From NCBI GenBank assembly GCA_910589415.1, contig OU342634.1:24673144-24737143 (forward strand): a stretch of 64,000 nt of DNA, written 5' to 3'. Every line of letters begins with the position of its first letter. The first letter of the stretch is position 1. The notes beneath the pieces are model-generated. The model had not been told where the DNA came from. It saw only the letters and a program-made list of their open reading frames with translations, and searched no databases. The stretch is from Malachius bipustulatus. Taxonomy: Eukaryota > Arthropoda > Insecta > Coleoptera > Melyridae. The translations under genes were made by a program, and so were the position numbers. This document shows positions 42,306 to 54,375 of this stretch, in pieces.

Positions 42306-45300
42306 ATGTGGAAACGGGTCATCTTCCTGTTAATTTTAATTCAGCATTCCCTAGCTTGTTTGAGGGAACCCAGTGTTTATCATTCGAGAGTGGCGAAAAT
42401 AGAAGGAGACAATGGTTTCCAAATTAAAATTAATGAAGACCCTGAAAAATACGTTCCAGGAACAGTTTATACAAGCAAGTATTACAATTTATCTTCAATC
42501 AACGCGACTTAATTACATGAATATTAATTTTAAACAGTGTACCTAACTGGTTCGAGAATTTTTGATAAACTACAACAATTCAAGAGGTTCACGGTTACTG
42601 TCGAGTCTAGTGACGATCCGGAGGTTTTATCACCTCAACATGTTGGATCTTTCCAACTATTCAGCGACTCTTTTTGCAAATTCAATGAGGATTGCATTAA
42701 CACGATATCGGAAATCGGTGACCAACCCAAAACCGAAGTATTCTTTAGATGGACTGCTCCTCCACCTGGTTCAGGTTGTGTCACTTTCAAGTGAGTATTT
42801 ATAGTCTTTACTGTATTATTCCAATTTTAAACAAAACTAATAATAACTTTTGTACAGAGCGATGATATTAGAAGACGCTGACCATTGGTACGCTGATGAT
42901 GGTCGTTTAAGTAAAACTTTTTGTGAAATGACAGATAAAGATATGGCTTACGATCCTGACGATTGTTGCGCTTGTGATGAAGCGAAATATAGTGTGAGTA
43001 TTTCAATTAATATTATGGAGACAAGGTGTGACAATTTATATTCCCCCATCTATTGTTCTTGAAATTTCACATTATTACTGGAGTTCTATGTTATCAATGA
43101 AGACATTTTTTCTTTTAAATAAGGTTAGGAGTGTAAATCAGTTTGACAATGTGCGGTTTGAGAAGATCCGGTCAGCTCAGAATTATTTTTGCAAGGTCCA
43201 GTTTGACAAGGTACGGTTTGAAGAAGCTCGAATTCTTACCTTGGATAAATCGCATTTTCCTCCAAACCTGACTTTCTCATACCCAGGCCTTGCAAAAATC
43301 GCATTTTAGAACTGATCCGAGCTTTAAAAATAATTTGAGCTGACCCGGACCTTGTCAAACTTGACCTTGCAGCAAAAAAAATCTTTAAAAAAAGCCATAA
43401 AAAAATCGATCTTGTCCTGTGTAGAATCTACACTTCACTAACTTTCCGCAACCTACTGGTTTCTTCTACAAATTTCGGACACAATTGGTCTCAACAGGTC
43501 GCAGTGCACAGCTATACAGAAGGCTTCCCATTACGTTCTGTAAAATTTCACCTTCTTGATCTGCAATTCACAAAATTTTCTGTGCAGTAATATTATCAGC
43601 AGAATGAATGAATTCGATACTAGGACAATTTCATCTCTTCAGAGAGTATCTCAATTTCGAACAAGTTATCACTCTGGGACCAAAACAAATAAACAGCAAC
43701 TGAGGAATCTATTTTTTTGGCGAGGGAGGAAAAAGCATTTATAACTGAAAGTCTGGAAAGACATTATAAAAAATTACACTTTTATTAGTTAGCTAATTTG
43801 ACTGATTGCGTTGCTGCAATAATTTATTCACCCTGTATACCTACATTAAAACTTAAGTGAAAATTGTCCACCTTCATACCTACAATAACACTGTTTGGTA
43901 AAATCTGATCTTTTTTTATTAGTTAATCTTCGAAGGTATTTGGTCAAACAAAACTCACCCGAAAGACTTCCCATTTTCTCTCTGGCTAACCCATTTCTCC
44001 GACGTTATTGGAGCTTCTCACGAAAGAAACTTTAGTTTTTGGGGTGAAGGCCAAATAGCCTCTGAAGGTTTCAGAAGCTTAGCAGAATGGGGTTCGGTTA
44101 GGTTGATGGAAACTGAGCTCCGCGCGAAAAGTAAATATTTAAGAACAATTATAAAAGCAGCCGGCCTTTGGTATCCTAATGTCAACAGCAACACGTCTGC
44201 GAACTTCAAGGTTGATAGAAGGCATCATCTCATCTCGCTAGCATCGATGTTTGGTAAGTTTCTTCTAAGATCCTTGTAAGAGTGTCTTACTATAAAAAAG
44301 TAATGAATTTCAAATTATATTTATTTTAGGACCCACCCCCGATTGGGTTGTTGGAGTTAACGGCCTAAATTTATGTTTAAAGAATTGCAGTTGGATTGAA
44401 GACATGATTGTTGATTTATATCCCTACGATGCTGGTACTGATAGTGGTGTCACTTACATGGTAAGTACTTTTTCTGATTCTTGACAGTAGGATTTTTAAT
44501 CAAATTTTCATGTTTATTTTAGTCACCTAACTCAGAAACGGTCCCGAGAGAAAGGATTTATCGCATAACTACAACGTACCCGGAAGATCCCAGAGCTCCT
44601 TTTTACGATCCTACAACGGCAGAAATGCCAGCCTTGGCCAAGCTTTATATTAAAAGGGAGAAAATTATCCCCAAAAACTGTGATGATGATTTCCTCAATG
44701 CTCAAGTCGATGTGAGTGAAAACACTGAAGACACAACAAGAGGTATTTATAGGAATCATTATCATGGTGATTTTAGTGATCTTGAAAACAAGTAAAATTT
44801 TCTGGTGGAATTTCCATTTTGATCTATATTTTTACGATTCCTATTACATATTAATAAAATTTTAATTAAAAATGTTTTTGTCCTTCGCAAGTAGTGTTGT
44901 TTAGTGACCCAAAAATGGGGAAACATGGCCCAAAAATGAGTTTCAGAGACCTTTGCGGATTTCGGAATGTGGTTTGCAGCCTCCGAAAGAGCATCCAAAA
45001 ATCTATTAAGTTTTTAATCTTCTTTCAAATGCCGCAAACCGTATCCCATAATCCCTGATGGTATTCGAGATGCCTACGCATTTTAGTGGCGTCTATGAGT
45101 CGGAAAACACCCGACTTTTTTCAGACGCAACTAAACCACTTTCCTCCCCCGTTTTCGAGGGTGCTGAACACGATGGCGTAGGGCAAATTTCTTTTTCGGG
45201 TTGCGTTCAGCTCCTATTGGCCAAAAACCACCCCCTTTTTTGAAAATCTACGTTCTACTGCCCCCGGGTAAAAAAAAAACGAGTGCAACTCGCTTCTGAA

Positions 45301-48023
45301 GAAGCCTTGTATCTAATGACAACTGCCTGTCACCCTACGCCCATCCCCTTGGCTAAGAACTACCCTCCAAGGGGGTTGAAAATCTGTTTTTTATTAATTG
45401 GACAACCTGCCGCATACCCCCGTTTTCAAGGATGCTGAACACGATGTACACGACGTACACAAGAGTAACAGAAACGTTGTCTCCATATTTTTCCCAATAG
45501 AAAACACAGTAAATTATGATACAAAATAATATTTCTAAGATTCATTATTAAAAAAAAATCAACCCTCTTGGAGGGTGATTTTGTCAATTTAGGGGGACGG
45601 TAGAGGTCTAAGGTAGTGACCATCGTGTTCAGCACCCTTGAAAACGAGGGTTTGCGTCAGGTTGCCCAATTAATAAAAATACACATTTTCAACCCTCTTG
45701 GAGGGTGTTTTACTCGATTTAGGGGGATGAAAACGGGTCGTAGAGGTGTAAAATGGTTACCATCGTATTTAGCATCCTCGAAAACGGGAAAATGCAGAAA
45801 TATTCAGGATTATAAAAAAAAACATTTTCAACCCCCTTGGAGGGTGGTTCTTGGCCAAAGGGGTGGGCGCAGGATGACGGGCAGTTGTCATTAGATACAA
45901 GGCATCCCCAGAAGCGAGTACACGCGTTTTGTTCTGACCCTGGGTCATTAGAAGGGAGATTTTAAAAAAGTAGGGGGTGGTTTTTGGACAATAGGGGGTG
46001 AACGCAACCCGAAATAGAAATTTGCCCTACGCCATCGTGTTCAGCACCCTCAAAAACAGGGGAGGAAAGTGGTTTCGTCTGAAAAAATTCGGAAATTTCG
46101 GGGTTTTTCCGACTCATAGACGCCACTATTTCGCAAAAAAAAAAACATTTGTGGGCCAAATTTTACCTTTTTGGACTATTTTTAACCATTTTTCCAGGGA
46201 AAAGGGCCTTCTCTTCTACACTCGGACTACTAGGCAATATTTTCTGAAAACGTATCAATGAATTCTTCAGTTTCGAGATTTTTTGTCTAATCACTGGAAA
46301 AATGAAAATAACTTTTTATGAAAATAATCTTTTAGTAATAATAATTATTGTATCTTTAAAAATATATTTAATTTCCCTAGCCGAATGCGAAGTAACAGAA
46401 TACACAAACTGGAGCGACTGTTCTGTAACTTGTGGAAAAGGACTCAGGATGAGAACAAGAGAATACCTGAGACCGGACAAAGCACTGATGTTCCAATGTA
46501 ACAGACAACTGGTTTCTAAAGAGATGTGTGTAGCCGCCGTCCCGGAATGCGACAAGTAAGCAGAAATACCAATCCTTGAAATACAATTATGATTTTTCTA
46601 TGCTTCTTAACAGTCAAGAACCAGAAGAACCGTCTGAAGAAATAGGAGAACCTTTGAACAATCTCGGCGAAATGAGCGTTTGTTCTACAACGCCTTGGGG
46701 AAGCTGGTCTGAATGCTCTACAACTTGCGGAATAGGTTTCAAAATGAGAACGAGATTTTTCGTTGACAACATGGGTTTGAAAAAATGTCCTCACATTTCT
46801 ATAGGTAAAAGAAAAAAAGTAAACTCGAATTTGAAAGACCAATTCTATAAATTTTCCAGTTGAGAAAGAGAAGTGTATGGGGCCAGAATGCACGGGCCCT
46901 CCAGAAGTGGTTGACCCAACATGTCCTACAACAGAATGGAGTGACTGGAGTCCCTGCAGCACTAGCTGCGGCAGAGGTGTGAGATTCCGTACGCGACTAC
47001 TTCTTGTGGATCCTGAACTTCAAATATCTTGCAGTTCCCGCGTAGAACTTATGCAACAATCTAACTGCATGGAGGCTCCAGAGTGCACCTTCGATGTTGC
47101 CACTGCAAAAGGTACTTTATGTAATTTATGTACCTGTACCCTGCACCTACCCAGACAGCAGAGACACGTAATTATAACGTCATATTTTACACATAATTAT
47201 TAGTGGTCCCTTATTACCTACGTTTTTTTACCTCCCATAGTATGTTTTTTAAGTCATTGTGACGTCTTTAATTAATTTGGAACTTTTAAGTCGTTTTTTA
47301 CGTGTTTTTTAAATAAATAAAGCATTGAATTTGTGGCATTCCATCTTCATTAAGACATTATTCTCGAGGAAATAAATTCGTCATTCGATGTCCCTGATCA
47401 AGAAAATTACCGCCTTAGTGTCGTTGCTCTGCTACCTTGGTACGATTTCATAGGTAGGAGTTTTACTTTCTTTCATTGAAAGTTTACTAATTATTTATTT
47501 TAATTTCAATTATTATTATTACAGTCGTTTGTATGCAAGAAAGCGCACCTGGACCATGCACCGGATACTTCCAGCGTTGGTACTTCAATTCGAACACTTC
47601 GACATGCGAACCATTCATATATGGAGGTTGTCGAGGTAACAGAAACAACTTCGTTGAAGCTCAAGATTGTTTAAACTCTTGTAAAGTTGTAAGAGGTAAC
47701 AAATATTTCATGATATTATTAAGCTCCTCTCCCATTTCATATTTGTTTTTGTTTTTTTAGATGAGCTTCGGTCGCTTGTTGGAGAGCCAACTGTTACTAA
47801 ACTTTCAACAACAACTGACCTGCCACTTACTTCTGTGGACTGTAAAGTTTCACCTTGGTCAGCTTGGACCGCTTGCAATGTAACTTGTGGAGATGGAGTG
47901 ATGAGAAAGTTTAGGAGTATACTGCAACAACCACAGAATGGTGGAAGACCGTGTCCTGTTAGGATGATCAGAGAAAGAAACTGTCGAAAACCAGCTTGTC
48001 CATATACATTCTACAGTTTATAA
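42306..48023 (+). CDS. Spondin-1/fat-spondin-like secreted protein, 11 exons
   Basis: Exons 42306-42474, 42538-42790, 42858-42993, 43923-44253, 44330-44460, 44523-44742, 46381-46555, 46614-46804, 46860-47111, 47525-47695, 47761-48023; all phases agree; 763 aa. Order: signal peptide (1-~18); Reeler domain (~20-180, with F-R-W-T-A-P-P-P-G-S-G-C); Spondin_N (~190-400, G-I-W-S, W-L-T-H-F-S, G-A-S-H-E-R); three TSP1 repeats (C-S-V-T-C-G-K-G, C-S-T-T-C-G, C-S-T-S-C-G-R-G); one Kunitz/BPTI domain (G-P-C-T-G..R-W-Y-F-N..F-I-Y-G-G-C); a final TSP1 (C-N-V-T-C-G-D-G). The lone Kunitz between TSP1 repeats matches insect fat-spondin. It is an extracellular-matrix adhesion protein; the Kunitz domain may inhibit a serine protease. 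Intron 1 uses a GC donor (A|GCAAGT at 42475). Intron 6 holds an alternative 3' end. AATAAA at 48174. Confidence 0.93.
43160..43352. repeat. Inverted repeat with internal direct copies, spondin intron 3
   Basis: CCGGTCAGCTCAGAATTATTT pairs with AAATAATTTGAGCTGACCCGG. Nearby GTTTGACAATGTGCGGTTTG and GTTTGACAAGGTACGGTTTG form a 60-bp-spaced direct repeat. No gene is seen in this intron. Confidence 0.6.
44743..44858 (+). terminator. Possible intronic polyadenylation site of the spondin gene
   Basis: If the exon-6 donor at 44743 is not used, the frame continues 18 codons to TAA at 44793-44795, and AATAAA lies at 44853-44858. That transcript would encode signal peptide, Reeler and Spondin_N only, without TSP1 or Kunitz domains. 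The donor (g|GTATTT) is weaker than the others in the gene, which would favour such an event. This is inference from sequence only. Confidence 0.45.
45070..46132. mobile_element. 1.06 kb foldback in spondin intron 6
   Basis: TAGTGGCGTCTATGAGTCGG at the left pairs with CCGACTCATAGACGCCACTA at the right. The arms share GTGCTGAACACGATGGCGTA, CCAAAAACCACCCCC and AACTGCC..TCACCC. Inner sequence repeats two motifs several times in both orientations: TTTTCAACCCYCTTGGAGGG and ATCGTGTTCAGCACCCTCG. Confidence 0.8.
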
Positions 48024-48189
48024 CTTCTGCGATAATATTTTTATTATAGTTAATTCAATTCTGTTTTATATTGTTTTTAAGTGTAATCGTAAATGTAAAT
48101 TTAAGTTTTTTCTAGAATAATCGAGAAAATTGTGTAACTATGTGTGTAAAGTGTAAAATAACTATATCTCTATAATAAATAATTATATC

Positions 48190-49113
48190 GACTCTGAATT
48201 TACTTATTGTATAGATGAACAATAACTAAAATGTTGGAATATGTGAAAAAATTATGTAGACATGTTGGGAACGAATAAATGGATCATGCTGGTTTTTAAT
48301 AGAAATATAAAAACAAGATTATCTACTCGCAGGAAAACAATTTTTATAAAGTGACAATGAGTCACAATCCTTTAATTATTAGGTACCTACTTTAAAACTA
48401 TAGACTTATTTTTTACCCTAACAAAGAGATGCAATCCAAAGATAACTTATAACTTTTTAATAGAGTTAATAGGAGCTCATAGGCACTACCTACTCACAGA
48501 TCAAGGAGTAAGCGGCTTTGCTCAAAAGGCAAGGGAAATTCCATAAATATGTCGGGCTCAAATAACCGATATGGCTGTGGCGCTCATTCCATAGCGATAT
48601 TCGACGCTTACTTTTTAGCGGAAATCTACTGACACTTATTATGCTCTTAATTTTGCGCATCTTTGTGGAAAGTCGTTTTCCCTTGGACCTCTGAGTAAGA
48701 ACCCCTTTGACTGTTATGAGGGGGCCTGTAGATGGAAACTTCCGAGACCTTTAACAGAAGGTAGGTACTCTCCATAATGAGAGGTGAAATTTTCATGGGA
48801 GTAAGATATCATTTGAGCAAAATCGCTCAAGTCGTTTCAAAATTGCGGCCATTTGAATTTTTGAAAAAAATTCTATTTTTTGAACCTCTGTATAAGCAAG
48901 AAAACTCAGAGACAGAGAGAGAAAGCTGGTGCACTGAAAATAAAATTTTATTATTATTTTGCAAGGAAGTCATTTGGTTGAAGTAGGTTCACCACGTTTA
49001 ATTCTCCGATTTTTTTTAGTGTTAATTTTTGTCACTGTGTACATTCTCAAAATTCTCTGTTCTAATGATTTGTTAACAGGAATAAATATTTTTGAAGCAG
49101 CTAAGTGCTTTTT
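48190..49113. other. Intergenic DNA, probably entering LINE 5' sequence
   Basis: No gene was found. Sequence immediately left of 49114 is probably the 5' end of the LINE that resumes at 51583, because the 49114-51582 element looks inserted into it. The LINE start cannot be placed. Confidence 0.4.
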
Positions 49114-51582
49114 ACGAAGGCGTAGAAGCGCCACACGAGTTTTATTTTTAAAATTCCGAGTTTAAACTCGGAATTCCGAGTTTAAAGTCGGAATTCCGAG
49201 ATTAAAGTCGGAATTCCGAGATTAAAGTCGGAATTCCGAGATTAAACTCGGAATTAGGGGCGGGCCTAGCAGGTGTGCTATGATTGGCCCGCACGCAGGC
49301 GGCAAGTTCATAGGGGCGGCGGGCGAAGTAAAAATCCAATCATAAATCATAACAATAACAAAAAATATCAAAATATCATGATAGACTTAGTTATTACAGT
49401 GTTTCACAAACATTACCTTTATAGTATTAAGTTCTGAATCCATACTGCACTAAATTTTAAATCCATCAATAGTCACTGGCTTGTTCCCGGCATTATAGTC
49501 ATCCTATGTATTATCTTATGAAAAAGGGCGGATAATTACCAGTCGCCCTTGCGGACGCCGAATATCTTAGGATGGCTCTGGCCGCGGAATAACCCGATTC
49601 AGCTTATTTTATAATAAAAGTTTATAACGAAGGCTTTGACCATATTGAGACCAGATGTTGGCTCTAACGTAACTCCATTCAACTCTACAGGGTGTTTCAC
49701 CAGCAGACCGACATAGCTTAGGTATAGGTATTATGTATAAGTTTTTCAAGTCGATTCGGGATCTGGTATTGAAATTATTCTGAGACCCTTCCATTGGATG
49801 GAATTTAATGAAATTTCGTAGATATGCTCTGCTAATGACACTTAATACCTCGCATTTTTCTTCGATTCGAAAACTGCAGGACCGTACTTAATTTTTCAGG
49901 TCTCTATCGGTTTTCTTAAAAAGTTCACCTGTATTATGCATTTTCTTCAAAGTGTAGTACCATTTTCTACATGAAAAATGCTACAATTGCGATAAAAAAT
50001 TACTTTGCACTATTAAACTGAATTGAGAAGAAAATTAAATTTTTTTAGTTTTTTCAGAATTTCAATCTATGGTTGTTACTAATTTTCGAAAACCAAAATG
50101 TGATTTTTTAAAACTTATGCATTTTGTTGCTATTTCGAATAAATTGGCTTGATCTACAGATTTAGCCAAGATTAGGAACCACTCTAGATTTTTTCGAGCT
50201 AAAAATAAGTTTTAATAAGAAAAACAGCTAAAAGAAGAAATGGTAATTTTGATGATAACCCATAATAACACATAAGCGTATAAAAAATACAATTTTAGCA
50301 CATAAACAAATAAGCGAAACAGAAAGAAAAATATCAAAAAAGTATGGTGGCCTGTTTGAACATTATCTGCACTGAATTGCAGTTTTTCTACCCAAAATTT
50401 GTGTTGATATTTTTCTTTCTGTTTCGCTTATGTACTTATTTGTTTATGTGTTAATGTGCTAAATTGTGTTACTTATACGCTTATGTGTTTGTTTGTCATT
50501 AAAATTACCATATCTTCGTTCAGTTGGTGTTCTTATTAACACTTGAGTTTTTTCTTGTTAAATTAAAACTTATTTTTAGCTCTAAAAAAATCTATAACTT
50601 TCACTAATCTTGGCTAAATCTGCAGATCAAGCAAGTTTATTTGAAATAACTACAAAATATTTATGCAAGTTTTAAGAAATCATATTTGATTTTTCGAAAA
50701 TGCATTAACAAACATGCATTGAAATGCTGAAAAATCTAAAAGTTTTTATTTTGTTCTCGATTCAGTGTAATGGTGCCAGTAATTATTTTTATCGCACTTG
50801 CAGCATTTTTAATGTAGTTTTAGAAAATGGTTTAAACTAAACTTTGAAAAAGTACATGCAGGGTGAACTTTTTGACAAAACCGATAGAGACCTAAAAAAT
50901 TAACTACGGCCCTGCAGTTTTCGAATCGACGAAAAATGCGAGGTATTAAGTATCATTAACAGAGCATATCTACCAAATTTCCATAAATTCTATCAATTCG
51001 TTCAAAATATACTGCTCATAAAAAATTTCGGCAAAATGCATGAATCACCCTGTAACATCGAAACGAAGGGCCTCAGAAAAATTTCAAAACCAGATCCCGA
51101 ATCATTATTATCTTGAAAACCTACACCAACCCTTAAGCTATGTCGGTCTGCTGGTGAAACACCCTATACATATATTGTCCGGTAACGCTAAAATCTACCA
51201 GTATGAATGTTGTTATTGCTTAGTTTAGTGTGATTAACATTTTCGCACTTGTTTTTTCAAAATAATTTCTCGAACCCCCCTGATTTTCGGGGGATATATT
51301 TCGCACCAATAAGCCCCGCGGTGCAGCAAAACTTACCTAATCTAAAATAACGTTTCTATTGGTGTTTAATTTTTACCTACAAAAAATTGGTTTTTGCCCT
51401 CCCATTGGTAGACATTTCTTCTTAAGAGGGGGACGAGGGGCGGCAATTTTTGTATTGCCACGCAGACGGCAAATAATAGGCTAGACCCCGCCCTCTTCGG
51501 AATTCCGAGTTTAAAGTCGGAATTCCGAGTTTAAACTCGGAATTTTAAAAATAAAACTCGTGTGGCGCTTCTACGCCTTCGT
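49114..51582. mobile_element. 2.47 kb DNA element with TIRs containing 20 bp palindromic tandem repeats
   Basis: The ends ACGAAGGCGTAGAAGCGCCA and TGGCGCTTCTACGCCTTCGT are exact complements, flanked by GCTTTTT on each side (49107-49113; 51584-51590 after one extra A). Inside the left TIR are about five copies (49152-49254), and inside the right about two (51498-51544), of GGAATTCCGAGWTTAAASTC, followed by complementary GGGCGGGCCTAGC/GCTAGACCCCGCCC. No transposase frame was found. A foldback (49686-51168) occupies the interior. Superfamily undetermined. Confidence 0.82.
49686..51168. mobile_element. 1.48 kb TACAGGGTG foldback nested in the 2.47 kb element
   Basis: TACAGGGTGTTTCACCAGCA at the left pairs with TGCTGGTGAAACACCCTATA at the right. 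The arms continue through GACCGACATAGCTTA, GATCTGG/CCAGATC and CGATTCGAAAACTGCAGG. A central block near 50270-50480 (AAATATCAAAAAAG, TAAGCGAAACAGAAAG) is also self-complementary. No ORF. Confidence 0.8.
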
Positions 51583-51660
51583 AGCTTTTTGTATTTATGT
51601 CTAAGAAATAAATTGTTCAATTCTTTTAATTCCGAACACTGTACTATTTTATTATTAACA

Positions 51661-52676
51661 ATGCCGAATACCAGTGTGACGATGGGGGAAATTTCGTCTC
51701 AGAAATTATCCTGTAAAAAGTGTAATAGGCATGTACTAAATGGGACAAAATGTGTAAAGTGCGAGAGCTATTTCCACCTTAAATGTGCTAAAAATTGTGG
51801 CTCTGTCAAGTATCTAGATATGGAAAAAAACATCATTGTGTGTTGTGAATCTCAGGATGATGAAGACGCGTTTTTTGATACCCTGGAAAGTCTCAGCGAT
51901 GACAAGTAATCAATGTCGAACTTTTTTGATGTATCATTAAACAGAAGGATGCCTTAATAATTAAGGAATTAAACAACAGAATAGATATTTTAAATGATCA
52001 TGTTGATATTTTGAAGAAGAGAGACAGTAAAATTAAACCTCAGATCGGCAAGACAAAGACGAATAATTGTGATAAGCCCGTTAAACCCAATAATTTAATT
52101 CATTTGCATGATACAAATCGACCAGCCGAAAATATTGAAACGATTGAAGGCATAAAAAATAAGCCGGCTAATAAAAGTAAAAATGACAATGTTGCCATAT
52201 TGACAAAAAAATCCTCAAATGATAAAAATTGTGTATCTGAGACTCTGGATCGGAATGATACTGGGGACAAAAGGGTTGGGGTTGTTAATGGGATGAGTGA
52301 GATGCCAGAGTTGGGGTAAAAACGGTGACTGGGATGTTATCGCAACACGGAAGAAAAGACCGATAGTTGTGGGGTCCAATGATAATGTAAATGTAAATGG
52401 CAAAAAATTGGTTGGTGTTCACAGATTTCATCACTTCATGTGTATAGAACTGATCCTCTCATGACTGCGACAGACCTGGAGGAGTTGCTAAGGACACTTC
52501 TGCCTGAGGTTTCTGTGGAGCTTCTAAACTCGAAGCATCCGAATTTGTATACTTCTTTCAAGGTTAGTGTACACAGTCAGAATTTAACAAAAGCTATGGA
52601 TCCATCCCTCTGGCCAAGTGGTGCCCATATTCGGCAATTTTTTTTCCCTCGTCCAAGGAGAACTGCTCCATCATAG
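51661..52676 (+). pseudogene. LINE ORF1 (PHD-like zinc finger protein), frameshifted
   Basis: 51661-51909 encodes C-K-K-C..G-T-K-C-V-K-C-E-S-Y-F-H-L-K-C-A, a PHD-like finger found in ORF1 of insect CR1/Jockey-group LINEs. The frame breaks at the TAA near 51907. It resumes about 51955-52319 with a coiled-coil and lysine-rich linker, then shifts again to 52440-52676, where R-T-D-P-L-M-T and F-F-F-P-R-P-R-R form the conserved C-terminal RNA-binding-like block. Confidence 0.8.
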
Positions 52677-52780
52677 AAGACGAGGGCTGGTCCGGAAATC
52701 CGGGGCGACAAACAACGGATGTCAATGAGGATGCGGATGTTCTTAAGGTTGGTACTCTCAAGAATGTTCTAGATTATGGT

Positions 52781-53485
52781 GTGTTGAGTTTATTTCATGT
52801 TAACGTGCAGGGAATTGCAAACAAGATCGATCAGCTAAATTTGTTTCTGTCAGAGTATACCTTCAGTATTTTTTGTGTCTCTGAACATTGGCTGTCAGAG
52901 TGCGACTTAAAAAGCGTGAATATTCATGGATATTCTCTGACCTTATATTTCTGCAGGGAAAACCGAGATAGGGGGGGGGGGGTGTGTATTTTTATTCGGA
53001 ACTCCCTCGATGTTAAGGAAATATTGCTTACTTCTTTTTGCGACGAATTAAATTCTGTATTTTGTGCTGTTGAAATATCTAATTTGAAATTAATTATTGT
53101 TGTGGTGTATGGGTCATCATGTTCGAGAGATCTTAACACTTTCTTTGGGAACCTTGAATGTGTGCTGACTGGCCTACTGCGGGGTTCATTTAGGATCATA
53201 GTCGCAGGTGACATTAATATAAACTTCAAGGTTGAATCTGAAAATCTTACCAAGTTTTTAAATTTATGCGACTCCTTCGGATTGCGTCCGACTATAAGTG
53301 ATTACACAAGAGTCACTCAGTATTCTGCTACTTGTTTTGACAATATTGTTACAAATATTGATGAGACGAACAGACAGGAGGGTGTTTTTGAAGCCTGCAT
53401 AGCTGACCATAGAGGACAATACATAGTCTTGAGTCATCAGGTTGGTGATTCGGTCCCTGCAGTGACAGAAAGGAGACATCTCTGA
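52781..53485 (+). pseudogene. LINE AP-endonuclease domain
   Basis: 234 residues with H-V-N-V-Q-G, C-V-S-E-H-W-L, R-G-G-G-V-C-I-F-I-R, V-V-Y-G, V-A-G-D-I-N-I-N-F and the terminal A-D-H-R-G-Q motif: the order of APE-type endonucleases that nick target DNA for target-primed reverse transcription. The usual SDH is ADH here. A G run at 52972-52982 lies inside. The frame ends at TGA before reaching the RT. Confidence 0.85.
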
Positions 53486-54375
53486 GATTGGGTTGAGTAA
53501 GTTTAGATCATCTGTCTGTAGTACTGACTGGTGAACAATTTTAAATTTAGGTGATGAAATGAATGCCATGGCCACTTGGTTAGTCAATACGTACAAATTC
53601 GTGGTGGATTGTTTTCCTTTGAAAAAAAGTACTTCTGTCTCTCCACCAGTGAAATGGTTTAATCAGGAATTAACAAGAAAACGACAATTTTTATCATTGT
53701 TGAAAGTCATATTAGGTGATGTTGGAGGGGATCCTCAGGGGGGGGTCTCTTTAACGGGAGTTGAGGAAGGACTATCGAAAATCAGTTGCATCCGCAAAGA
53801 GAGGAGCCTGGTAAATTTTGAACTCAACAGAAAATCCACTCCCAAAGCTAGCAAATCCCTTACAGCGGATGATTTTATAGTAGGATTAACTTTAAAAAGT
53901 CAGATGTGACGTCTTACTAACCGTCCGAATTAATATTTTTAATTTCACCAGAAAATGTCAAACAGTTAATTGTCAAGTTGTGAACGAGCGTAATTATTAT
54001 TGAAGGAATCATTCAAAAAATGAATTGAACCGCTTACGTCAGTTTGAGAGCCACTGACAACTACATAAAATTTATTCACGTAATGACATTCTATCCTCTG
54101 TGCTTGCATTTAATTCTCATTCAAAACCAATGTTGACGTATACTTATTTATGCGGGATGGAGTGTTTAGACAAACTGGACAGTTACTATAAAAACACGTA
54201 CATGAAACAAAATAAATCGAACCATCAAAAGGATGTGTATTCTTAATCGATACGTATGACTTTTTAGACTTTATTGGATTATAATGACTTTTTTGCTTCT
54301 GTGGCTGCCAATGTAATAAAGAGTATTTCTACTATCTCTGCTCAAAGTAGCGATTTTTAAAAATATCTACCTCCA
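53486..54375 (+). pseudogene. Damaged LINE linker between endonuclease and RT
   Basis: The 53559-53909 frame (W-F-N-Q-E-L-T-R-K-R) still resembles the linker of the LINE ORF2. After 53909 coding potential fades and no frame longer than 60 codons appears before 54376. Confidence 0.55.
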
